Source of the DNA: Hymenobacter nitidus
GTDB lineage: Bacteria > Bacteroidota > Bacteroidia > Cytophagales > Hymenobacteraceae
Direction of reading: 5' to 3'
DNA length: 64,000 bases
Assembly: GCF_020447315.1 (NCBI RefSeq)
Contig: NZ_JAJADQ010000003.1
Coordinates: 62,001-126,000, forward strand
Below, one piece after another: positions 41,091 to 49,886 of this stretch (position 1 is the first letter of the stretch; each line of letters opens with the position of its first letter). The notes below the pieces were generated by a model. It worked only from the letters and a program-made list of their open reading frames with translations, did no database searches and was not told the origin of the DNA. A program made the translations under genes and the position numbers.

Positions 41091-41993
41091 ATGCCCTGCC
41101 TTGCCACTTCCGAGCGCTACACGCTCGAGCTGCCCGCCGGCCACCGCTTCCCTATTGCCAAGTACGAGCTGATCCGGGGGCAGCTGCTCTGGCAGGGCAT
41201 TGCCCCACTCCCCGACTTCTACGACCCGGGCCTGTGCGCCGAGGAAGACGTGCTACGGGTGCATACGGGCGAGTACTGGCGCAAAGTGCGCGACCAGCAG
41301 CTCTCGGCCGCCGAGGTGCGCCGCCTGGGTTTGCCCCAGAGCGAGCGGCTGGTGCTTCGCTCCCTGAGCAGCTCGGCCGGCACGGTGCAGTCGGCGCGAA
41401 GGGCCCTGCACGATGGCGTGGCTCTGAACCTGGCTGGCGGCACCCACCATGCCTTTGCCGACCGGGGCGAGGGTTTCTGCGTGCTCAACGACATTGCCAT
41501 TGCCGCTGCCCACCTGCTGCACCACGGCCTGGCCCGGCAGGTGCTCGTGGTAGACTTGGACGTACACCAGGGCGACGGTACGGCCAGCATTTTCCGGCAC
41601 GAGCCCCGCGTATTCACCTTCAGCATGCACGCCGGGGCCAATTACCCGCTGCGCAAGGAGCAGTCGGACCTGGATGTGGCCCTGCCCCTGGGCCTCGACG
41701 ACGCGGCGTACCTGCAACAACTCACGGAAGTGCTACCCGGCCTGATAGAGCGGGTGCGGCCCGACTTCGTATTTTTTCAGGCCGGCGTGGACGTACTGGC
41801 CACCGATAAGCTCGGCAAGCTAGCCCTGACCCAGGCCGGCTGTCGGCGGCGCGACGAGCTGGTGCTGGGCCTATGCCGACAACATGGCCTGCCGGTAGCC
41901 GTGAGCATGGGCGGCGGCTACTCCGAGCGGATCAGTGACATCGTGGATGCCCACTGCAACACGTTTCGGGTAGCTTACGAGCTGTTTGGGTGA
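41091..41993 (+). CDS. Histone deacetylase superfamily protein
   Basis: The 300-residue protein has the zinc deacetylase core: LPAGHRFPIAKYELI near the start, GGTHHAFADRGEGFCVLND with the His pair, VVDLDVHQGDGTA with the zinc ligands Asp and His, FSMHAGANYP, and GVDVLATDKLGKLALT. The final part has VSMGGGYSERI. Bacterial relatives deacetylate polyamines, acetoin-related proteins or other lysine-acetyl substrates; the substrate here is unknown. It appears monocistronic. Confidence 0.92.
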   Translation: MPCLATSERYTLELPAGHRFPIAKYELIRGQLLWQGIAPLPDFYDPGLCAEEDVLRVHTGEYWRKVRDQQLSAAEVRRLGLPQSERLVLRSLSSSAGTVQSARRALHDGVALNLAGGTHHAFADRGEGFCVLNDIAIAAAHLLHHGLARQVLVVDLDVHQGDGTASIFRHEPRVFTFSMHAGANYPLRKEQSDLDVALPLGLDDAAYLQQLTEVLPGLIERVRPDFVFFQAGVDVLATDKLGKLALTQAGCRRRDELVLGLCRQHGLPVAVSMGGGYSERISDIVDAHCNTFRVAYELFG

Positions 41994-42110
41994 GGAAAAT
42001 GTTGAGTTAGTGAGTTAGTGACTTAGCGAGTTGATGATCTAATTCGTCTGTCATCCTGAGCAAATGACAACCCGTGCCCGGCCAACCGCGCGCTGCCTTA
42101 CCTTTGTCCC

Positions 42111-43106
42111 ATGAATCTGCACAACCCCGCTACCGACCTGCCCGCTGCCAACTCCCTGCCCGTCCGGGCCCCGGAGCCGGCCCCTGGCACGCCGGCCCAG
42201 CAGGCGTTTCGCCAGGCTATTCAGGACGTGGAAAACCTGCGCGAGCGGCTGCGGGAGCTGGAAACCGGCCAGGCCGAGGCGCGCCGCCGCTACTGGCAGC
42301 AGGTGGGGCCCATTGCCCAAACGGTGGTAACGGCCCGCCGGGGCCTGTTTGAGCCCCTGGAAGAAGCCTTGCTCCTGCCCTACTTCAACCGCGCCGAACA
42401 GCGGCACCTGGAAGAGCTGCTGCTGAACAACGCTAAATCGTTGCGCGACCGGTTCGGCGAAGACGTCAGCGACATTCTGCAGCGCCACGCCCCGCACGCG
42501 GGGAGCAAAGAGTCAGCAGAGACGCCCCGCCAGCAGCCTGCCGCTGACTTAGATGCCGAGCCACAGCAGCCACAGCGGCGCCAGCCGAAAGGCAAGGGGC
42601 ACAAAGCCCGGGAAGCCGCCGAAAAAGCCGCCCGCGAGGAACAGCAGAAGCTGCTGGGCAACACCAAAAATCTGTACCGGCAGCTGGCCCGCGCCAACCA
42701 CCCCGACCTGGAGCGCGACCCGGCCCTGGCTCAGGAAAAAACGGCGCGCATGCAGAAAATCACCGAAGCCTACGAGGCCAACGACCTCTACACCCTGCTC
42801 CAGCTGCTGTCGGAGCACGCGCCGGGCAGCACCGACACTGAGTCGGAAGACCTGCTGGCGCGCTACACTCAGGCTTTGCGCAAGCAGCAGGACGAGCTGA
42901 AGCAGCGCATGAATGAGCTGAAGTACGGCACCACCAGCGCCTTTGCCGCCACCGGCAAAAAGCAGGAAGCCGAGCTGCGCCAGGTGAAGCGCCACCTGCG
43001 CGCCGAGGCCGAGTACCTGCAGCGCATATTGCCCCTGCTCCAGGAGCCCGAAGACCTGCGCGACCTGCTCCGCCAGCTCTCTGCCGAAGGCCACGACTCT
43101 ATTTAA
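42111..43106 (+). CDS. J-domain protein
   Basis: The 331-residue protein has a charged helical N-terminal half, a Gln/Pro/Lys-rich linker (about 135-170) and a J-domain-like segment (about 180-235) with LYRQLARANHPDLERDP, which holds the HPD motif needed to stimulate Hsp70 ATPase. MQKITEAYEANDLYTLLQLL follows. A coiled-coil tail follows (LRKQQDELKQRMNELKYGTT). The exact Hsp70 partner is unknown. Imperfect GAGTTAGT repeats lie upstream at 42003-42037. Confidence 0.85.
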   Translation: MNLHNPATDLPAANSLPVRAPEPAPGTPAQQAFRQAIQDVENLRERLRELETGQAEARRRYWQQVGPIAQTVVTARRGLFEPLEEALLLPYFNRAEQRHLEELLLNNAKSLRDRFGEDVSDILQRHAPHAGSKESAETPRQQPAADLDAEPQQPQRRQPKGKGHKAREAAEKAAREEQQKLLGNTKNLYRQLARANHPDLERDPALAQEKTARMQKITEAYEANDLYTLLQLLSEHAPGSTDTESEDLLARYTQALRKQQDELKQRMNELKYGTTSAFAATGKKQEAELRQVKRHLRAEAEYLQRILPLLQEPEDLRDLLRQLSAEGHDSI

Positions 43107-43215
43107 TGTGAGAAATATGGGGGAATGTGCGGATGTGGGGACTGTGAGCAGTGTGTCCTTGCAAGGAAACGAACTCTGCCTTAGCACATCCGCACATCCC
43201 CCCATTTCTCACATT
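43105..43215. terminator. Long inverted repeat between convergent genes
   Basis: Arm 43105-43137 (AATGTGAGAAATATGGGGGA...) is the inverse complement of 43185-43215 with a short gap. It begins at the J-domain gene stop and ends 12 bases before the hydrolase stop. It can serve as a bidirectional terminator, though without a clean U-run. Confidence 0.55.
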
Positions 43216-43227
43216 AAACCACATTCT

Positions 43228-44100
43228 TCACATTAAAAACCCGATTATCTGCTGCAGTACGGCTGGGTCGCGCATGATGCGGTTGTGGCCCAGACCGGCG
43301 GTGGGGCGAAAGTCGAGGCCGGGCCAGCTGCGGGCTATATCTTCGGCCTCGTGGAAGGGAATGGTTTCGTCGGCGCGGTCGTGGAGCAGCAGGGCGCGGG
43401 CGGCGGGCACCTGGTGGCCCACGGCGGTCAGGCTAAAGCTTTCGGCGCGGCGCCCGTGGCGGGCTTCGGCGTAGCGCGTCATGCGGGCCGCCACCTTCGT
43501 GGGCAGGCGCACCAGTTCGGCAAAGCGTTGGAATACGGCCGGCGTGCTGCCCGGCACGCTCAGCAGTACCAGGCGCGGCAGCAGCTGGCCCTGGTTGAAA
43601 TGCACTGGCAGGCCCGCCGTGGCCGCCGCCCCAAACGAGTGCGCCACCACACCCCAGACAGGCCCGGCCTGGTCGGCCACCAACTGAATAGCCTCCCCAA
43701 ACATGGGCAGCGTGGTGCGCCGCCCCGACGAAGCACCGTGGGCGGGTCCATCAAACGCCACCACTCGGTAGCCAGCCTCCACCAGAACCTGGGCCAGCGC
43801 GCCCCAAAAGCTGGCCCGGTGCTCCCAGCCGTGCACCAGCAGCACCGTGCGCCTCCCGGCAGGGTTCCACTCGTAGGCAGTTAGGTGGCCTTTGCCAAAC
43901 GGCACGGTAAAGCGGCGCGCGTCGGCTAGGGCTGCCGCCTCCCAGGGCTTGACGGGCAGGCGGCGCGGCGTAGTGAAGAGCCGCCAGGCCGACTGAAAGG
44001 CCAGTGTGGTAGATACGGCCGCCAGCAGCCGAAACTTCAGGCGCAGCAGCTTCAGCACGGGCGGCGCGGGGGGTGGCGGGGGCGCGGTAGCAGTAGTCAT
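43228..44100 (-). CDS. Alpha/beta hydrolase
   Basis: From ATG 44100 the product is 290 residues. A Pro-rich start and a hydrophobic stretch precede the hydrolase fold: oxyanion region VLLVHGWEHRASFWG, VVAFDGPAHGASSG, nucleophile Ser in VVAHSFGAAATAG, Asp in LLLHDRADETIPF and His in TAGLGHNRIMRD. The full triad is present. The substrate is unknown. It is convergent with the J-domain gene and lies downstream of the XRE regulator on the same strand. Confidence 0.9.
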   Translation of the reverse strand: MTTATAPPPPPAPPVLKLLRLKFRLLAAVSTTLAFQSAWRLFTTPRRLPVKPWEAAALADARRFTVPFGKGHLTAYEWNPAGRRTVLLVHGWEHRASFWGALAQVLVEAGYRVVAFDGPAHGASSGRRTTLPMFGEAIQLVADQAGPVWGVVAHSFGAAATAGLPVHFNQGQLLPRLVLLSVPGSTPAVFQRFAELVRLPTKVAARMTRYAEARHGRRAESFSLTAVGHQVPAARALLLHDRADETIPFHEAEDIARSWPGLDFRPTAGLGHNRIMRDPAVLQQIIGFLM

Positions 44101-44148
44101 GGTCCGCAAATATCCGCACTATCCCCGACTCCGGCCCGCGGCCCGAGG

Positions 44149-44940
44149 TTAGTCGTCTTGCTCCTGCAGGCGGGCCAGCAGCTCTTCCACCTGCCGCTCC
44201 AGGCGGCCTACCCGGTCTTCCATCGTAGACGGGGGCCGCAAGTGAGTGGTAAACACGGCTTTTACTTCCCATATTTCCAGGGCCTGATCCAGGGAAAATT
44301 CTTCGGAGCCGTAGTCGGGGTTGTCGGCGCGCAGCTTCAGGCGGGAGTCCGAAATCCGCTCGGCCAGGCGGCGCACCAGCAGGCGGCTCTGGGTGACGAA
44401 GGCGTAGATGCGCTGCACGCGCAGGTTGGGCGCGGCCAGGTCGAGGCGGCGGCACAGCACCACATCCTGGTGGCGCAGGCCCTGCTGCTGGTGCTGCATT
44501 TCGGCCCCTACGATTTCAAAGGCCCGGGTGGCGGGCCCCAGGCTGTGCGGAAACGTGAGGGGCGGCAGGGCATCCAGAAAGGCGGAGTCGTGGTGCTGCA
44601 CGATGTATTCGAGCAGGCGGGCCGCGGGCACAAAAGGCGTGACGCCGGGTTGCTGATCGGCTTGCGCAGCTGGCTTGGCCGCGGGTGCCGGAGCCGCATC
44701 CTTCTGAAAAATATCGAAATGATAGAGCTCATTTACCGTCAGCTCTTTCGTAAGTAGCAAGTCTACCGACAAGCCAAAATGATGAGCAATCTGAATCAGC
44801 GTCTCCATCTTAGGTTCCGAGCGCCCTTCCTCGTAGGCGCCCACGCTCGGCCGGGCCAAGCCAAACAATTCGGCAAAAGCCGCCTGACTCAGCTTTTTAA
44901 CCGTCCTAATCTTGCGAATGTTCTTCCCAACGTACGACAT
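44149..44940 (-). CDS. XRE-family regulator with S24-like C-terminal domain
   Basis: The 263-residue protein starts at ATG 44940 (the reading from 44949 begins with TTG). The N-terminal XRE helix-turn-helix is MSYVGKNIRKIRTVKKLSQA then FAELFGLARPSVGAYEEGRS. The C-terminal part (about 140-240) resembles LexA/CI-like S24 domains (AFEIVGAEMQHQQQGLRHQD then VVLCRR), but I see no clear Ser-Lys self-cleavage pair. A coiled coil ends the protein. Two palindromes immediately upstream are probably its own operators. Confidence 0.85.
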   Translation of the reverse strand: MSYVGKNIRKIRTVKKLSQAAFAELFGLARPSVGAYEEGRSEPKMETLIQIAHHFGLSVDLLLTKELTVNELYHFDIFQKDAAPAPAAKPAAQADQQPGVTPFVPAARLLEYIVQHHDSAFLDALPPLTFPHSLGPATRAFEIVGAEMQHQQQGLRHQDVVLCRRLDLAAPNLRVQRIYAFVTQSRLLVRRLAERISDSRLKLRADNPDYGSEEFSLDQALEIWEVKAVFTTHLRPPSTMEDRVGRLERQVEELLARLQEQDD

Positions 44941-44959
44941 AGCAGTCAAAAAATATTTC

Positions 44960-44991
44960 GCTCAAAACTTGAGCACGTCTCAAACTTTGAG
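44960..44991. promoter_or_regulatory. Two palindromic operators
   Basis: GCTCAA-AAC-TTGAGC (44960-44974) and CTCAAA-C-TTTGAG (44979-44991) share the half-site CTCAA. Their centres are 18 bp apart. They lie 20-51 bases upstream of the XRE gene and 140 bases from the YbjN gene, so they may control both directions. Confidence 0.75.
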
Positions 44992-45130
44992 TAGACTTGC
45001 ACCGTAAAGCTACCATATTCAATGTAACCCCTCTACAATACAGCTATTTTTTTGAGCACCTGGCACCTTCTGCTTGCCTCCCTCCTGCTCCGCTTTTATT
45101 ACCTTCTGGTTTTCCCGCTTATTACTTTCC

Positions 45131-45547
45131 ATGGCCGAGAGCTACTTCATCAAAATCCAACGCTACCTGCTGGAGCTGGACTTCGACATTCAGCACCAGG
45201 ATGCCGCCTCCAACATCTTTGTGGTGAGCAAGCCCGACTTGGGCATCGAACACTTAGTGCTGGGCTGCGGTGAGCCCCTGCTGATACTGGAGCAGCACCT
45301 GCTGGATTTGCCCGGCTCCAGCGTCACGGTGTACCAGCGGCTGCTGCAGAAAAACCGCGACATCATCCACGGCGCCTTCGTGCTCGACGACTCGGGCCGC
45401 AAGGTCATCTTCCGCGACACGCTCCAGCTCGAGCAGCTCGACCGCCCCGAGCTGGAAGCCGTGTTCAACTCCCTGGCGTTGCTGCTCAGCGAATTCAGCG
45501 ACGAACTGATTGCCTTCTCTAAGACTCCTAGCCCCCAACAGCCATGA
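45131..45547 (+). CDS. YbjN-like (T3SS chaperone-fold) protein
   Basis: ATG 45131 gives 138 residues (MAESYFIKIQRYLLELDFDI). The fold signs, an N-terminal helix, then FVVSKPDLGIEHLVLGC and a long C-terminal helical part, fit the YbjN/Tir-chaperone-like family. The upstream in-frame start at 45074 adds a non-conserved Cys-rich stretch. The stop overlaps the pspA ATG by four bases (ATGA), so the two are translationally coupled. Comparable small proteins precede PspA homologues in other bacteria. Confidence 0.75.
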   Translation: MAESYFIKIQRYLLELDFDIQHQDAASNIFVVSKPDLGIEHLVLGCGEPLLILEQHLLDLPGSSVTVYQRLLQKNRDIIHGAFVLDDSGRKVIFRDTLQLEQLDRPELEAVFNSLALLLSEFSDELIAFSKTPSPQQP

Positions 45548-46260
45548 ACATTTTCAGCCGCCTCTTCAAAATTGGTCAGTCCGAAGCCCACTCTGCTGTG
45601 AATCAGCTTGAAGACCCGATCAAAATGACCGAGCAGGGCCTGCGCGACCTGCGCCAGGACCTGGACAAAAGTCTGCACGCCCTGGCTGAGGTGAAAGCCA
45701 TGGTGATTCGGGCCCGCAACGAGGGGGAAGCCTTCCGCGCCAAAGCCCTGGACTACGAGAACAAGGCCGTGCTGCTGCTGCAGCGCGCCCACAAGGGCGA
45801 CTTACCGGCCGCCGAGGCCGACCGCCTGGCCAGTGAGGCCCTGCTGAAAAAAGCCGAAAACGAAACCCAGGCCGGCCGCGCCGCCGCCGACCAGGAAAAG
45901 TTTGCCGCCTCCGCCACCCAGCTCGACCAGAACGTGCAGCAGCTCAAACAAACCATGAGCCAGTGGGAAAACGAGCTAAAAACCCTCAAGGCCCGCGTGA
46001 CGGTAAGCACCGCCACCAAAACCATCAACCAGCAGCTGGCCCAGATTGACTCTTCCGGCACGGTAGCCCTGCTGGAACGCATGAAGGAAAAAGTGGCCGC
46101 CGAGGAAGCCCTGGCGGAATCCTACGGCCAGATTGCCCAGGAAAGCCGCTCTATCGACCAGGAAATCGACCAGGCCCTGCAGCACAGCGGCGCGGGCAAA
46201 GCCGCCGCCGACTTGCAGGCGCTGAAGGAAAAACTGGGGCTGGACGCCGCCACGCAGTAA
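45544..46260 (+). CDS. pspA: PspA/IM30 family membrane-stress protein
   Basis: The 238-residue protein is almost entirely alpha-helical coiled coil, with the family start MNIFSRLFKIGQSEAHSAVN then QLEDPIKMTEQGLRDLRQDL. PspA/IM30 proteins form ESCRT-III-like rings on damaged inner membranes. The gene overlaps the YbjN gene and precedes a YqiJ-like membrane protein and a flotillin gene, which suggests a membrane-integrity operon. Confidence 0.92.
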   Translation: MNIFSRLFKIGQSEAHSAVNQLEDPIKMTEQGLRDLRQDLDKSLHALAEVKAMVIRARNEGEAFRAKALDYENKAVLLLQRAHKGDLPAAEADRLASEALLKKAENETQAGRAAADQEKFAASATQLDQNVQQLKQTMSQWENELKTLKARVTVSTATKTINQQLAQIDSSGTVALLERMKEKVAAEEALAESYGQIAQESRSIDQEIDQALQHSGAGKAAADLQALKEKLGLDAATQ

Positions 46261-46353
46261 GCCGGGCTTCGCTGCCGAAACAAAAATGGGTGGGATACGC
46301 CGGGGCCGGGTTGGCCCGCGCACCAATTTCCCTACCTTTAACCTGCCCATTGT

Positions 46354-46992
46354 ATGCCTATGACCGAACTTCTACAAGCGGCGGTTTCCCCGCCTAATCT
46401 GCTGGCCACGGGCATCCTTATTTTCGTGCTGCTCTACTGGCTCACGGTCATCATCGGGCTGCTCGATTTCAAGACGCTGGATCTGCACCTGCACGACGCC
46501 CACGATGTGCCCCACGACGCCGACTTTAGCGTCAGCTGGCTCAACAACGCCCTGGCCTTTTTCAACCTGGGCCGGGTGCCGCTGATGGTGTTTCTGAGCT
46601 TCGTGGCCCTGCCGCTGTGGGTAGGCAGCATTCTGGTTAACTACTACACGCACAACACGTCCTGGCTGCTGGGCGTCGGGTTTTGCCTGCCGCTGTTTAT
46701 TGGCAGCCTGTTGGTGGCCAAAGTGCTGACCACGCCCTTCGTGCACCTGTTTGCCACTTTCGAAAAAGATCAGGCCGGCAGCAGCAACCCCATCGGCAAA
46801 GTGTGCACGGTGCTGCTGCCCGCCTCCCAAAGCCACCTCGGCCAGGCCATGGTGCGCACCAACGGCGACACGCTGATGCTCAACGTGAAGGCCGCCTCCG
46901 CTACCGAGCTGCGCAAGGGCGACACGGCCCTGGTCATCGACTACCACGCCCCGAGCCGCTGCTACCTCATCGAGCCCTACGATGCGCGTTAA
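46354..46992 (+). CDS. YqiJ/NfeD-like membrane protein with OB-fold
   Basis: The 212-residue protein has membrane segments near 18-37, 72-92 and 103-125, then a C-terminal beta domain (IGKVCTVLLPASQSHLGQAM ... LRKGDTALVIDY) like the OB-fold of YqiJ/NfeD proteins. These work with flotillins, and a flotillin gene follows directly. The start MPMTELLQ or MTELLQ cannot be resolved. Confidence 0.85.
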   Translation: MPMTELLQAAVSPPNLLATGILIFVLLYWLTVIIGLLDFKTLDLHLHDAHDVPHDADFSVSWLNNALAFFNLGRVPLMVFLSFVALPLWVGSILVNYYTHNTSWLLGVGFCLPLFIGSLLVAKVLTTPFVHLFATFEKDQAGSSNPIGKVCTVLLPASQSHLGQAMVRTNGDTLMLNVKAASATELRKGDTALVIDYHAPSRCYLIEPYDAR

Positions 46993-47112
46993 GCCTGCGC
47001 GGCGATTCCCTCGTGGAATAGCTGTACTCTTTGCTCATTGACTTTTCGAATACTTCCTAATAGAACACCTCTTTTTGCCTCTCCTACTGATTTTACTTCT
47101 ACCCTGCTTTTT

Positions 47113-49281
47113 ATGATTGGTCAACTCTCATTCGCCGTGCTGATCACGCTCGGCCTGTTCCTGCTCGGCATCATCGCCATTGTGGTGCGCATGTACCAGA
47201 AAGCCGTGCAGGGCGAAGCCATGGTGCGCACCGGCCTGGGCGACACCAAAGTATCGTTCAGCGGCATTTTCGTGATTCCGGTGCTCCACAAGCTGGAGGT
47301 GATGGATATTACCCTTAAGAACATGGTCATTGCCCGGGCCGGCTCGGAAGGCCTGGTCTGCAAAGACAACCTGCGGGCCGATGTGAAGGTGAACTTCTTC
47401 GTGCGCGTCAACAAAACCCACGACGACGTGGTGCAGGTGGCCCAGAGCATCGGTTGCCGCCGCGCCTCCGACCCCACGGCCCTGGAAAACCTGTTCGACG
47501 CCAAATTCTCGGAAGCCCTGAAAACCGTGGGCAAGCAGTTTGACTTTATTGAGCTGTATAACTCCCGGGAGCAGTTCAAGCAGGAAATTCTGCGCATCAT
47601 CGGCACCGACCTTAATGGCTACGTCCTCGACGACTGCGCCATCGACTACCTCGAGCAAACCCCGCTCAATGCCCTGAACCAGGACAATATTCTGGACGCC
47701 GAGGGTATCAAGAAGATTGTGGCCCTGACCTCGGAGCAGAAGATCCAGGCCAACTCCATTGCCCGCGAGATGCAGAAAACCATCAAGAAGCAGGACGTGG
47801 AAGCCCAGGAAACCATCTTGCAGCTCGATAAGCAGCTTATCGAAAATCAGGAAAAGCAGAAGCGCGAAATTGCCAACATCAAGGCCCGCGAGCAGGCCGA
47901 AACCGAGAAGGTGCTGCAGGAAGAGAAGCTGAAAGGCGAGAAGGCCCGCATCACCACCGAAGAGGAAGTGGGCATTGCCGAGCAGAACCGCGACCGGCAA
48001 GTACTGGTGGCCGAGCGCAACAAGCAGCGCACCGACGCGGTGGAAACCGAGCGGGTAGCCCAGGCCAAGGCCCTGGAAGCCAACGAGCGGGAGCGGATTG
48101 TGGCCCTGGCCCAGATTGAAAAGGAAAAGGCCCTGGAAGAAGAGAAAAAGAACATTCAGACTATCATCCGGGAGCGAATCGTGGTGGAAAAAGCCACGGT
48201 GCAGGAGGAAGAGAAAATCAAGGATACTCGCGCCCAGGCCCAGGCCGACCGCGAAAAGCTGGTGGCCATTACGGCCGCCAAGCAGCAGGCCGAAGCCGCC
48301 ACGGTAGCCTTGGTGGGCAACGCCGACATGGAGCGCCAGGCCGCCGAGTTCCGCGCCAAGCAGGCGCTTATTGATGCCGAAGCCGAAAAAGCCTCGGCTG
48401 AATTCCGGGGCCAGGCCATCCGCACCCTGGCCGAAGCCGAAGCCAGCAAAGCTACGGCCGTGGGCTTGGCCGAAGCGCAGGTGATGCAGGCCAAAGCCAC
48501 CGCCCGCCAGAAAGAAGGCGAAACCCAGGCCACCGTGCTCCAGCTCACCGCCGCCGCCGAAGCCCAGGCCATTCAGGCCAAAGCCGGCGCTCAGGCCGAA
48601 GCCGACGAGAAGCTGGGCTTGGTAGCCGCCAAGGTAAACCGCGAAAAAGGCCTGGCCGACGCCTCCATCATTGAGGCCCGCGCCGACGCCGACCAGAAGA
48701 AAGGCTTGGCCGAAGCGGCCGTGTCGGAGCAGAAGTTTGCGGTGGAAGCCAAGGGCATCGAAGCCAAGGCCGACGCCATGAAAAAGCTCGACGGCGTGGG
48801 CAAAGACCACGAGGAGTTCAAGCTGCGCCTCGACAAGGACAAGTCGGTGGAGCTGGCTCAGATCAACATCCAGAAGGATATTGCCGCCTCCCAGGCCGAG
48901 GTGATTGGCGAGGCTTTGAAAGCTGCTAAAATCGACATCGTGGGCGGCGAAACGATGTTCTTCGACCAGATTATTGGCTCGATTACCAAGGGCAAGATGG
49001 TGGACCGCACCGTGCACAACAGCGAGGTGCTGGGCACCGTGAAAGACGCCTTCTTCTCGCTCGACGGCGGGGGCGACTTCAAAACCAACCTGCGCCGCTT
49101 CGTGGATCAGTTCGGGCTGAGCTCGGAGGAAATCAAGAACCTGAGCGTATCGGCCCTGCTGCTGAAGATGATGAACAAAGCCGGCGACGAGGCGACGCGC
49201 AACACCATCACGGAGCTGGCCAGCACGGCTACGGCCCTGGGCATTGGCGACAAGCCGGCCAAGATGCTGGAGCTGAAGTAG
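47113..49281 (+). CDS. Flotillin family protein (YqiK-like)
   Basis: ATG 47113 gives 722 residues: one N-terminal membrane helix (FAVLITLGLFLLGIIAIVVR), an SPFH/band-7 domain (about 45-220, MVRTGLGDTKVSFSGIFVIP) and a very long Ala/Glu/Lys coiled coil (about 230-610) of the flotillin type. A conserved end follows. Flotillins scaffold membrane microdomains. The longer reading from 47038 adds 25 residues in front of the membrane helix and is less likely. It is downstream of the YqiJ-like gene by 120 bp. Confidence 0.92.
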   Translation: MIGQLSFAVLITLGLFLLGIIAIVVRMYQKAVQGEAMVRTGLGDTKVSFSGIFVIPVLHKLEVMDITLKNMVIARAGSEGLVCKDNLRADVKVNFFVRVNKTHDDVVQVAQSIGCRRASDPTALENLFDAKFSEALKTVGKQFDFIELYNSREQFKQEILRIIGTDLNGYVLDDCAIDYLEQTPLNALNQDNILDAEGIKKIVALTSEQKIQANSIAREMQKTIKKQDVEAQETILQLDKQLIENQEKQKREIANIKAREQAETEKVLQEEKLKGEKARITTEEEVGIAEQNRDRQVLVAERNKQRTDAVETERVAQAKALEANERERIVALAQIEKEKALEEEKKNIQTIIRERIVVEKATVQEEEKIKDTRAQAQADREKLVAITAAKQQAEAATVALVGNADMERQAAEFRAKQALIDAEAEKASAEFRGQAIRTLAEAEASKATAVGLAEAQVMQAKATARQKEGETQATVLQLTAAAEAQAIQAKAGAQAEADEKLGLVAAKVNREKGLADASIIEARADADQKKGLAEAAVSEQKFAVEAKGIEAKADAMKKLDGVGKDHEEFKLRLDKDKSVELAQINIQKDIAASQAEVIGEALKAAKIDIVGGETMFFDQIIGSITKGKMVDRTVHNSEVLGTVKDAFFSLDGGGDFKTNLRRFVDQFGLSSEEIKNLSVSALLLKMMNKAGDEATRNTITELASTATALGIGDKPAKMLELK

Positions 49282-49284
49282 AGG

Positions 49285-49431
49285 CGCCTCACCCCCTAGC
49301 CCCCTCTCCGAAAAGGAGAGGGGGAACTAGCTTTAATTGTTGAGGCTAAGGCTAGTACTATTTCCTATTTACTTCTAAAACTTAAAGCTAGAGCCCCTCT
49401 CCTTTTTCGGAGAGGGGTTGGGGTGAGGCGG
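49285..49431. repeat. Pair of facing REP-like palindromes
   Basis: 49285-49331 is CCTCACCCCCTAGCCCCCTC... with its hairpin partner, ending in AACTAGC. 49385-49431 is the same element reversed (GCTAGAGCCCCTCTCC ... GGTTGGGGTGAGGC). Together they make one large inverted repeat after the flotillin gene, in the family seen at 21549-24309. Confidence 0.7.
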
Positions 49432-49467
49432 CTAAAAGCTAGCCCCGGAACTCTAGCCATCTACTTT

Positions 49468-49842
49468 ATGCAAGCACCCGATTCTAACACCTCCCCAACT
49501 ACAACCCGGCAAATAATAAGCCTCGTCCTTGGGCTGGCTGTCGGTATTGCCTTCTTCGCGGGCGTCGTCTACTTCGTTAAAGCGGATAGGGCCGAGAAGC
49601 GGGCGTTGATTCTGAAGAATCCGGGATATGCCACGGGCATCATTACCCGGATAAGAACCCACAAGGCGAAGCGGGTATCCGTGCAGTACACGGTTGGCGG
49701 AGTGAAATATTCCCTTAAAACCAGGGTACCCAGAGCCTTTTTACGCACTCACGAAAAAGGCGATACTACCGCTGTCATCTATGCTACAACAGATCCAGCC
49801 AGGGCTATTCTGAAGGCCACGTTGCGGCCTTCAACAAAATAA
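49468..49842 (+). CDS. DUF3592-like membrane protein
   Basis: ATG 49468 gives 124 residues with one membrane helix (IISLVLGLAVGIAFFAGVVY) and a small beta domain (GYATGIITRIRTHKAKRVSV, YTVGGVKYS, TTAVIYATTDPARAIL) resembling DUF3592. It is similar in layout to the gene at 55827. Function unknown. The upstream reading includes repeat sequence and is rejected. Confidence 0.65.
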   Translation: MQAPDSNTSPTTTRQIISLVLGLAVGIAFFAGVVYFVKADRAEKRALILKNPGYATGIITRIRTHKAKRVSVQYTVGGVKYSLKTRVPRAFLRTHEKGDTTAVIYATTDPARAILKATLRPSTK

Positions 49843-49886
49843 CTAGCCGTTTTTTCTCCTGGCAAGGGTTCGTGCCTTGCCCGCCT

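Noticed and set aside
42003..42037. Short GAGTTAGT tandem repeats before the J-domain gene
   Set aside because: Only about four imperfect copies; too weak to list as a separate element.
47128..49017. 629-residue minus-strand ORF
   Set aside because: It is a mirror frame of the flotillin gene, with low-complexity Gly/Leu/Phe composition produced by the coiled-coil codons.
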